Assembly (NCBI GenBank): GCA_022510815.1
Contig: JAFLST010000015.1
Location: 1-60,876, forward strand
DNA: 60,876 bases
DNA from: Christensenellaceae bacterium
Lineage (GTDB): Bacteria > Bacillota > Clostridia > Christensenellales > Aristaeellaceae
Direction: 5' to 3'
A program made the translations under genes and the position numbers. A model generated the notes under the pieces. That model was not told the origin of the DNA. It did not search any database and saw nothing but the letters and a program-made list of their open reading frames with translations. This document shows positions 7,741-14,829 of this stretch, in pieces. Positions within the stretch are counted from its first letter, which is position 1; each line of letters starts with the position of its first letter.

Positions 7741-8967
7741 ATGATGAAAAGAATGCTTGCATGGTTCCTGATTATAGCGATGGCGCTGCCCTGCTTTGCC
7801 GGGGCGGAGGAAGCCGCGACGCTGTCCCTTGAGCCGCTGGTTCTGGAGACGCCGGCCCCTGCCGCTGATGAGCAGGCCGAGCCTGCCGGGATAACAGCGG
7901 AGGACGGCGGCATCGAGCTGGGAGGCAGCAGCGTCCATTATCCAAGGCTGACGGGCCTTGGGGACGAGACGCTGGAAGCAGCCGTGAACGAGCTGATTCA
8001 GTCGCGTCTGGGCGTGGCGGATTATCTGAACCGCGTGGCGCTGCTGATGTCCGATCCCACGGGCCTGACCGTGACCTATGACGCGCAGATGCTGGGCGAT
8101 GTGTTCACCTGCGTGATGCAGGCTTCCGGCGCGGTGGTCAACAGCCGCCCGACTCACGTCTGGACCGCCGTCAATATCGACCTGACCGACGGCCATGCCA
8201 TCGGGTGGGACGATCTTTTCACCCGGCCCCAGGAGGCGCTGGAGGCCATCGGGGCTTATCTCGACGAGAGCGTCGCGCCGGAGCTGTCCGCGCACCTGTC
8301 CGCCGGGAGCCTCGCGCCGCTGCCGGAGCACTTTGGCCTGTCTTCCTACGGCTTGACGCTGCTGTACCCCATCGAGCAGCTCTCGACGCTGGCTGACCGG
8401 GCAGGCGCGGTGACCATTCTGTGGAGCGAGATTCAGGAGCATCTGAACCTTGAAGAAGGAAGCATCCTCGACCGCATCGGCGCGGCGGAGAATCTGTCCT
8501 TCCCCGAAGACGCGCTGGCAGCGCTGACCGAGACGCTGGCGGAGGGGAGCGTCCCCGGGATTCCCGCGGCGATCGGGCAGTCCGTGCGGGAGCTGACTGA
8601 CGCGTATGGCCTGCAGATCGACCCCGATCTCTACGAGGGCGGGCGGATGTTCCTGCCGGACGACCACGCGTTCCGTCAGGTCTGGCTGCTGACCGACGCG
8701 CTGACCGAGCGCTGGGACACCAGCGTGGTGCAGGGGCTGCGGGCGGACAGGCTGAATCTGCTGGGCCTGCGCACGGGCCTCACCACCCGCGATGAATACG
8801 TCGCGGCGCTGGGTGATCCGGAGAGCAGCCTCGCGGTGAACGAGGATCGGGCGATCAACTGGCGCATCGTCCCCGGCACCAGCGATTACTACACCATTGG
8901 CAGTTACCGGCTCCGGCTGCACGTCGACGAGGAAGGCGTGCTGAGGAGCGTCTTCATCACACAGTAA
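7741..8967 (+). CDS. Secreted DUF4163/DUF3298-like protein
   Basis: 408 residues with a signal peptide (MMKRMLAWFLIIAMALPCFAGAEE). After a short acidic/Pro linker come segments resembling DUF4163 (VHYPRLTGL...AAVNELIQSRL) and DUF3298 (AVNIDLTDGHAIGWDDLF, then SYGLTLLYPIEQL...VTILWSEI). This pair occurs in RsiV anti-sigma sensors and in PdaC-type polysaccharide deacetylases. Here there is no catalytic deacetylase domain and no C-terminal membrane segment, so it may bind envelope polysaccharide; that is inference. The C-terminal ~130 residues are unassigned. GGAGG lies 6 bases before the ATG. Only 19 bases separate it from ftsK, so they are likely co-transcribed. Confidence 0.7.
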   Translation: MMKRMLAWFLIIAMALPCFAGAEEAATLSLEPLVLETPAPAADEQAEPAGITAEDGGIELGGSSVHYPRLTGLGDETLEAAVNELIQSRLGVADYLNRVALLMSDPTGLTVTYDAQMLGDVFTCVMQASGAVVNSRPTHVWTAVNIDLTDGHAIGWDDLFTRPQEALEAIGAYLDESVAPELSAHLSAGSLAPLPEHFGLSSYGLTLLYPIEQLSTLADRAGAVTILWSEIQEHLNLEEGSILDRIGAAENLSFPEDALAALTETLAEGSVPGIPAAIGQSVRELTDAYGLQIDPDLYEGGRMFLPDDHAFRQVWLLTDALTERWDTSVVQGLRADRLNLLGLRTGLTTRDEYVAALGDPESSLAVNEDRAINWRIVPGTSDYYTIGSYRLRLHVDEEGVLRSVFITQ

Positions 8968-8986
8968 GAAAGGACTTCGAGACAGT

Positions 8987-11900
8987 ATGGCGCAGAGAAA
9001 CAAATCCCGGCAGGGCAGGAGAACTCCTGCCTATTCCGCCGACAGCATGGCGGTGCGGCTCGTGGTCGGGCTGATGCTGATTGCTCTGGGCCTGCTGATC
9101 TTCCTGTCCATTGCCATGAGCATGCCCGGCGATGTCTTCGCGGGCGTGAAGCAGGTCAGCCGCGGCCTTGCGGGTGGTCTGGCGTTTCTGCTGCCCGTCT
9201 TCCCGGTCTGGGGCGGCGGCCTGATGCTCTTTTCAGTGCAGCGCAAGGTGCCGCTGTGGCCGTTCGTCATGGCCTGCATTCTCTATATGCTGGCGCTGAC
9301 CGCGGCGGTGCTCGTAAGCTATACGGGCAGTCCCGCCGTCTCGCTGATGGAGCATTTTTATCAGCTTAACCGAACCCGCACAGGTCAGCCCAACGCCTAT
9401 GACCAGTTCCTCGCCCGGGCCTATGAGCAGGGCGCGAACCGCGGCGTGTCCGGGGGACTTCTGGGCATGCTGCTGGCGTGGCCCGTCTGGCGGCTGCTGG
9501 GCGCAGTGCCCGGCGCCATCGTGACCATCCTGCTGGCCATCGTCGCGGCGATGGCGATGTTCCGCCTGACCCCGTCGCGTATCATGGCGCTGATTCAGCG
9601 GGGCAGCGACGCCCGCCAGCAGCGGGACGAGGTTCGCCGTCGGGAGATGTATGAGCAGGAGCTGCGCTGGCAGCAGGAACAGGCCCGCATGGCCCAGCAG
9701 CAGGCGTGGCAGTATCAGCAGCAGCCTCAGCAGGCGCTCCCTCAGCCGCAGCAGGTCGCTTATCAAAATTATCAGCAGCCCGAATATCCGCCGCAGGATT
9801 ATCAGCAGCCGGAGTACGCCTATGCCCAGCCGGTTGGGCCTTCCGGTCATGCGCCGTCGTCGCGGGTGCAGCCCTATGCGCCGCCCGCCGGATGGCAGGA
9901 GAATGAGCAGAAGCCCCGCCGCCGCGGCATATTTGGCGGCATCCTGACACAGAATGAAGCGTCCGGTCAGGACGTGCCGAAGCGCCGGAGCATCTTCAGC
10001 CGCCCCGAGCCTGCCGAGGAGGCCCCGGAGGCCGAGACGCCGCGCCGTCAGGGCATTTTCGAGCGTCCGGCAGAGCCCATGCAGAAGAAGCAGCGCCAGC
10101 CCGCGCGCCAGCCGAGTGTGTTCGAGCGTCCGCTGGAGCCGGAGGAGCTGCCTGTTCAGACCGATGATCAGGAGGACTACGGATATCCCGACGAGTACCC
10201 CGTGGAGGAGCAGCAGCCCGTTCGCCCTGTGAGAACGGCGCAGCCCGCCGCATGGGAAGAACCCGCTGCCCCGGCGGCTTCGTGGCGCAATGAGGAGGAC
10301 GAGGAGCCCGAATATGAGCCCGCTCCCCGCAGGCCCGCGCCCAAGCCTGCCGAAAGGCAGCAGACGGCCCGTCAGCCGGTGACCAAGCCTGCGCCGCAGC
10401 CGGTGCGCCAGCCTGCTCCGGTTCAGCAGCCCGCCGCCGTCAAGGGGCCGCAGAAGCCGCTGGATTCGTGGGCAGACACGCCGCCGTGGGAGGATGGTCC
10501 CGTACCGGAGACGCCGGAGCAGGTCGTCACGCCCGTCATGCAGAGCGAGCGGCCCAAGGGCGCGTGGGAGGCCGATCTCAAGCTGCCGCCCCGCAGGGAT
10601 GTGCCTGCCGCGCAGGGCGGTGAAGCGTCTCCGAAGCCCGAGCAGATGGAAATGGACCTGCCCGTGCCCTATGTCTACCCGAGCCTGAATCTGCTCAAGC
10701 CCCCGGAGCCGCAGGTCGGCGTCAGCCCCGAGGAGGACGCGATCCGCTCCCAGCGTCTGGAGGCGACCCTCGAGTCCTTCCGCGTGCCCGCCAAGGTGCG
10801 GCATATCACCCATGGCCCGGCGATCTCCCGCTTCGAGCTGGAGCTGGCTGCGGGCATCAAGGTCAACAAGGTCACCGACCTGAACCGCAACATCGCCATG
10901 AACATGGAGGTCAAGTCGGTTCGTATCGAAGCGCCGATTCCCGGCAAGTCGCTGGTGGGCGTGGAGGTGCCCAACGCCAAGACCGCCACCGTCACCCTGC
11001 GCGAGGTGCTGGAGTCCGACGTGATGCGCCGCTCCGACAAGCCTCTGGTGGTGGCGCTGGGCAAGGACATCGCCGGCGTGCCCATCGTCTGCGATCTGGC
11101 CCGCATGCCCCACCTGCTCATTGCCGGCGCGACCGGCGCGGGCAAGTCCGTCTGCATCAACACGATCATCAACTCGCTGCTCTTCCGCCGCACGCCGGAG
11201 GAAGTACGCCTGATTCTCATCGACCCCAAGGTGGTCGAACTCCAGTGCTACAACGGCATCCCGCACCTGCTCATCCCCGTCGTGTCCGACCCGCACAAGG
11301 CATCCGGCGCGCTGGCATGGGCCGTGGGCGAGATGATGGACCGCTACAAGAAGTTCGAGCACAAGGGCGTCCGCGCCATCGACGGATACAACGCCGCCCT
11401 CGAGGAAGGCGAGACCGCCATGCCGCGCATCGTCATCATCATCGACGAGCTGGCCGACCTGATGATGACCTGCAAGAAGGATGTGGAGGATCGCATCTGC
11501 CGCATTGCCCAGCTGGCCCGTGCCGCCGGCATTCACCTTGTCGTCGCGACGCAGCGGCCGTCGGTGGACGTCATTACCGGCATCATCAAGGCCAACATCC
11601 CCAGCCGCATCGCCTTCAAGGTATCCAGCGCCATCGACAGCCGCACCATCCTCGACAAGATCGGCGCGGAGCAGCTCCTTGGCTACGGCGACATGCTCTA
11701 TCAGCCCACCGGCGAGTTTACGCCCATTCGCGTGCAGGGCTGCTTCCTGACTGACGGTGAGGTCAACCGCATCACGGACTTCATCCGCGAGAACTGCCCC
11801 GCCGACTATGATCCCGGCGTGCTGGAGCAGCTCGACCGGCTGGAACGCGAGGCCGAGGGCTTCACCAATCCCTCTGACCCCGAGCCCTCCGACATGACCG

Positions 11901-12136
11901 ACTCGGACGGCAGCCTCCTTGCCCAGTGCATTGAGATGGCGGTCAATGACGGTCAGGTGTCCACATCGCTGATCCAGCGCCGCCTGAAGCTCGGCTATGC
12001 CCGCGCGGGCCGCCTTGTCGACGAGATGGAGAAGCGCGGCATCATCTCCCAGAAGGACGGCGCTAAGCCCCGCATGTGCCTCATCTCCCGTGACGAGTAC
12101 GAGCAGATGAAGGCGAACGGAGAATTGGACGAGTAG
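8987..12136 (+). CDS. ftsK: DNA translocase FtsK/SpoIIIE
   Basis: 1049 residues. Membrane segments lie near residues 22-45, 60-82, 88-112 and 155-193. A long Gln/Pro/charged linker (~200-560) follows, including four short repeats of the type R-x3-I-F-x-R-P-x-E between ~308 and ~385. The motor has FtsK alpha/beta regions and a P-loop ATPase (GATGAGKS, Lys ~720; Walker B IIIIDELADLM). A C-terminal winged-helix gamma domain (~975-1045; VSTSLIQRRLKLGYARAGRLVDEME) recognises chromosome polarity sequences. It pumps chromosomal DNA through the division or sporulation septum. The linker is longer than in B. subtilis SpoIIIE. Two hairpins follow the stop. Confidence 0.95.
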   Translation: MAQRNKSRQGRRTPAYSADSMAVRLVVGLMLIALGLLIFLSIAMSMPGDVFAGVKQVSRGLAGGLAFLLPVFPVWGGGLMLFSVQRKVPLWPFVMACILYMLALTAAVLVSYTGSPAVSLMEHFYQLNRTRTGQPNAYDQFLARAYEQGANRGVSGGLLGMLLAWPVWRLLGAVPGAIVTILLAIVAAMAMFRLTPSRIMALIQRGSDARQQRDEVRRREMYEQELRWQQEQARMAQQQAWQYQQQPQQALPQPQQVAYQNYQQPEYPPQDYQQPEYAYAQPVGPSGHAPSSRVQPYAPPAGWQENEQKPRRRGIFGGILTQNEASGQDVPKRRSIFSRPEPAEEAPEAETPRRQGIFERPAEPMQKKQRQPARQPSVFERPLEPEELPVQTDDQEDYGYPDEYPVEEQQPVRPVRTAQPAAWEEPAAPAASWRNEEDEEPEYEPAPRRPAPKPAERQQTARQPVTKPAPQPVRQPAPVQQPAAVKGPQKPLDSWADTPPWEDGPVPETPEQVVTPVMQSERPKGAWEADLKLPPRRDVPAAQGGEASPKPEQMEMDLPVPYVYPSLNLLKPPEPQVGVSPEEDAIRSQRLEATLESFRVPAKVRHITHGPAISRFELELAAGIKVNKVTDLNRNIAMNMEVKSVRIEAPIPGKSLVGVEVPNAKTATVTLREVLESDVMRRSDKPLVVALGKDIAGVPIVCDLARMPHLLIAGATGAGKSVCINTIINSLLFRRTPEEVRLILIDPKVVELQCYNGIPHLLIPVVSDPHKASGALAWAVGEMMDRYKKFEHKGVRAIDGYNAALEEGETAMPRIVIIIDELADLMMTCKKDVEDRICRIAQLARAAGIHLVVATQRPSVDVITGIIKANIPSRIAFKVSSAIDSRTILDKIGAEQLLGYGDMLYQPTGEFTPIRVQGCFLTDGEVNRITDFIRENCPADYDPGVLEQLDRLEREAEGFTNPSDPEPSDMTDSDGSLLAQCIEMAVNDGQVSTSLIQRRLKLGYARAGRLVDEMEKRGIISQKDGAKPRMCLISRDEYEQMKANGELDE

Positions 12137-12142
12137 GGAATG

Positions 12143-12221
12143 GCGAGAGGGGTGCTTTGGAGCCCAAAGCGCCCCTCTCGCGCTCTCCCCGAAAGGCGGC
12201 GTGCGGCCCTTACAGGGCCGC
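12143..12221 (+). repeat. Dispersed hairpin repeat, copy A, after ftsK
   Basis: An 18-bp stem with one wobble pair (12143-12160 with 12164-12181, GCGAGAGGGG...CCCCTCTCGC), then a tail GCTCTCCCCGAAAGGCGGC and a second 7-bp hairpin (12203-12209 with 12215-12221) followed by GTTT. The stem and tail recur in inverted orientation at 54325-54384 and in degenerate form at 25149-25205. It probably ends the ftsK transcript. Confidence 0.8.
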
Positions 12222-12281
12222 GTTTGGGTATTTCATATGAACGATAACATTGAGCATTAGGAAAGCCATGGGGGTGAGAAC

Positions 12282-13379
12282 GTGGCGAACATGCTGAATT
12301 ACCTCGACTGGCGTGGCGACATCTCCCTGACCGCGGATCCATGGAACGACGTGGACAGCCTCATCATGGCGAGCCTGTGCTACATCGACCTGCCCCATGT
12401 GACGGACAGCATGCTAACCTTGAGCGAGGTCGCCGCGATGCTGCCGCCGTTTACGCCGCTTAAGGGCGCGCAGGGGTCGTTCTTTGGCTCCAGCCGGGCG
12501 CTGATGGCCCAGTGCGCGCTGTCGGAGCGTTTCGAGAACATCCTGCTGCACGGCTATGTCAACGAGGTTGATCAGGCGAAGGAAATCCAGTTTTCCGCCG
12601 TTATGGCCGACCTGCCCGACGGATCGCGCTATGTAGCCTTCCGGGGCACGGACAGCTCCCTCGTCGGCTGGCGGGAGGACTTTTCGATGGCCTTCGAGAC
12701 GGTGCCCGCCCAGACCGCGGCCGCAGCCTACCTCGAGCAGGCGGCTCGCGACGGACGGAAGCTGACCGTTGGCGGGCACAGCAAGGGCGGCAATCTGGCG
12801 GTCTACGCGGCGGCGCATGTGTCGGAAGAGACGCAGGCGCTGATTGAACGGGTATACAGCTTCGACGGCCCGGGACAGGATGACGCGACCGTGGCCTCCG
12901 AGGGCTACGCGCGAATCGCGGGCAGGATACGCTCCTTCATCCCGCAGTCGTCGGTCGTGGGGCTGCTGCTGGCGCATCAGGAGGAGTATGTGGTCGTGCA
13001 CTCTAATGCGGCTGGTCTGCTGCAGCATGATCCGTTTTCATGGCAGGTGGCCGGGCGGCGGTTCCTTGAGGTGGATCAGGTTGACCGGGCCAGTCAGGTG
13101 GTCGACCAGACGGTGCACGCGTGGCTCAAGCAGATCACCCCGGAGGAGCGGCGGCTCTTTGTCAACACGCTGTTCGATCTGCTCGAATCCGGGAACGCGT
13201 CCAATGTGAACGGACTGCTGTCCGATCTGCCGGCGATTCTCGGCGCGTCGCTGCGGGTCAGCCCTTCCACGGTCTGGACCATGGCGCAGATGATCGGGCG
13301 GCTGGTGAAGATTGGCGCTGGGAATGTGCGGGGCATGATCGCCTCGCAGCTCCCCAAGCTGCCGGATGACAGGGAATGA
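12282..13379 (+). CDS. Mbeg1-like (DUF2974) alpha/beta-hydrolase fold protein
   Basis: 365 residues, no signal peptide. The pattern matches the DUF2974/Mbeg1-like family: an N-terminal NMLNYLDWRGDI motif, YVAFRGTDSSLVGWREDF, and the nucleophile elbow GGHSKGGNLAVYAA followed by YSFDGPG. These are lipase class-3-like features, with Ser of GHSKG as probable nucleophile. The substrate is unknown; many Firmicutes carry one or more copies. GTG 12282 is the likely start, with GGGGGTG 4-5 bases upstream. Next gene begins 12 bases after the stop, so the two form an operon. Confidence 0.8.
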   Translation: MANMLNYLDWRGDISLTADPWNDVDSLIMASLCYIDLPHVTDSMLTLSEVAAMLPPFTPLKGAQGSFFGSSRALMAQCALSERFENILLHGYVNEVDQAKEIQFSAVMADLPDGSRYVAFRGTDSSLVGWREDFSMAFETVPAQTAAAAYLEQAARDGRKLTVGGHSKGGNLAVYAAAHVSEETQALIERVYSFDGPGQDDATVASEGYARIAGRIRSFIPQSSVVGLLLAHQEEYVVVHSNAAGLLQHDPFSWQVAGRRFLEVDQVDRASQVVDQTVHAWLKQITPEERRLFVNTLFDLLESGNASNVNGLLSDLPAILGASLRVSPSTVWTMAQMIGRLVKIGAGNVRGMIASQLPKLPDDRE

Positions 13380-13391
13380 GGAGGCATATGC

Positions 13392-13946
13392 ATGCTGGAC
13401 GAGGCTTTGAAGAGGGAGATTGATCGCGTGCTGGACGCTGCTGTGGCGGCGCTGAGCGAGGCTGGCAATATTGGGCCGGGCGGCGTGATCGTGCTGGGCT
13501 GCTCGACGAGCGAGGTGGCCGGGGCGCGGATCGGCAAGGGCAGCGTGCCGGAGCTGGGCGAGGTGATTGCCCGGGCGATGCTGGAGGCCTGCGAAAAGCG
13601 CGGGCTGCATGCGGCGTTCCAGTGCTGCGAGCACCTCAATCGCGGCATCGTGCTGGAGCAAGCCGTGCTCCGGGAGCTGCGGCTGACGCAGGTCAAGGCG
13701 GTTCCCCAGCCCAAGGCCGGCGGCAGCGTCCCCGCGGCGGCATGGAAGCTGATGGACAGGCCCGCGCTGGCGATGAGCATTCAGGCGGATGCGGCCATCG
13801 ACATCGGCGATACGCTGGTGGGCATGCACATCCGGCCCGTGGCGGTGCCGCTGCGCATCGAGTATGGCAAGGTCGGGCACGCCAATCTGGTGATGGCCTA
13901 CAGCCGCCTGCCGTACATTGGCGGGTCTCGAGCGGTCTACGAGTGA
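13392..13946 (+). CDS. TIGR01440 (DUF436, YwlG-like) family protein
   Basis: 184 residues, full length for this family. Hallmarks are GGVIVLGCSTSEVAGARIGKG near residues 29-50, AFQCCEHLNRG near 77-87, and the C-terminal HIRPVAVPLRI...YSRLPYIGGSRAVYE. The family is widespread in Firmicutes (B. subtilis YwlG) but has no established biochemical role that I know of. The conserved CCEHLNR segment suggests a buried active or binding site. GAGGAGG lies 8 bases before the ATG. A terminator follows. Confidence 0.9.
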   Translation: MLDEALKREIDRVLDAAVAALSEAGNIGPGGVIVLGCSTSEVAGARIGKGSVPELGEVIARAMLEACEKRGLHAAFQCCEHLNRGIVLEQAVLRELRLTQVKAVPQPKAGGSVPAAAWKLMDRPALAMSIQADAAIDIGDTLVGMHIRPVAVPLRIEYGKVGHANLVMAYSRLPYIGGSRAVYE

Positions 13947-13954
13947 GGTCATAG

Positions 13955-13988
13955 ACGCCTGTTCCTTTTGGGAGAGCAGGCGTTTTTT
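13955..13988 (+). terminator. Rho-independent terminator
   Basis: 7-bp stem ACGCCTG/CAGGCGT (13955-13961, 13977-13983) followed by a T run. Confidence 0.85.
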
Positions 13989-13997
13989 CATGCCCTC

Positions 13998-14026
13998 TTG
14001 CGAAAACCCGTGAGCTGCTGTATGAT
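13998..14026 (+). promoter_or_regulatory. Promoter of the nucleotidyltransferase / beta-mannosidase pair
   Basis: TTGCGA (13998-14003), 17 bases, TATGAT (14021-14026), 26 bases before ATG 14053. Confidence 0.6.
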
Positions 14027-14052
14027 AGGCGCATAGGAAAGGCGGCGATCAG

Positions 14053-14814
14053 ATGCGGCAGGCGCTTCATACCATGGCGGAGACCCTTGCGCGGGAGCTG
14101 GGCAGTGGCATGACCGCGCTGTACCTTTACGGCTCCGCTGCCATGGACGACTTCCGCCCCGGCTGGAGCGATATCGACATTCTCTGCCTGACGGAGGAAC
14201 CGCTTTCTCCGGAGGCGGCACAGCCGCTGGTGACGCTGCGGCAGCGCATGGTCGCCGGGATGGGCGATCTGCTCTATCGCTGCTTCGAGGGCGCGATCAC
14301 CTCGCTGCCGGAATTCCTGTCCGGGCAATACGGCCGGGTGGTCTACTGGGGCACCAGCGGCGAGCGGCTGACGGATCGGTATGATTTCGACGCGTTCAGC
14401 CGGGTGAGTCTCCTGCGGTACGGCAGGCTGCTCGCGGGCCGGGAGGCGCGCGGGGAGATGCCCCTGCCTTCCATGGACGAGTTGCGGGCGGCGGTGGCAG
14501 GGCATCTGTCGACCATCCGGCAGTTCGCGGGGCAGACGGGGTCGTCGCTGTATTCCTGCGGCTGGCTGCTGGACATCGCCCGCTGCCTGTACACCCTGCG
14601 CACCGGGGATATCCTGCCCAAGACGGCGGCAGGGGAGTGGGCGCTCAAGGAGGGCCTGTGTCCCGTGGAGGATGATTTGCGGCGTGCGCTCGCTGTTCGC
14701 CGGGAGCCCGCGCGTTACAGGGATGACCCCGATACCCGCGCCTGGCTGGGCGGCCTGAATCCGTCGGTGCAGCGCTATGCCGATGTGCTGGAAGCTGAAC
14801 TGACAACACGATAG
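14053..14814 (+). CDS. Nucleotidyltransferase of the aminoglycoside adenylyltransferase type (DUF4111-like)
   Basis: 253 residues. Near residues 26-45 is the nucleotidyltransferase signature: YLYGSAAMDDFRPGWSDIDIL, that is GS followed by DxD metal ligands. A helical C-terminal part (~120-250) resembles the C-terminal domain of AadA/ANT(3'')-(9)-type enzymes, with CGWLLDIARCLYTLRTG. Such proteins transfer AMP to aminoglycoside hydroxyls, but distant relatives have unknown substrates, so resistance should not be assumed. The ribosome site AGGAAAGGCGG resembles the tail of the dispersed repeat seen after ftsK. The gap to the next gene is short, so the two are coupled. Confidence 0.75.
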   Translation: MRQALHTMAETLARELGSGMTALYLYGSAAMDDFRPGWSDIDILCLTEEPLSPEAAQPLVTLRQRMVAGMGDLLYRCFEGAITSLPEFLSGQYGRVVYWGTSGERLTDRYDFDAFSRVSLLRYGRLLAGREARGEMPLPSMDELRAAVAGHLSTIRQFAGQTGSSLYSCGWLLDIARCLYTLRTGDILPKTAAGEWALKEGLCPVEDDLRRALAVRREPARYRDDPDTRAWLGGLNPSVQRYADVLEAELTTR

Positions 14815-14829
14815 AAAGTGATGATACGC

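Noticed and set aside
14053-14814. Calling this gene an aminoglycoside resistance determinant
   Set aside because: Only the generic nucleotidyltransferase motif and a loosely similar C-terminal domain are seen; substrate cannot be inferred.
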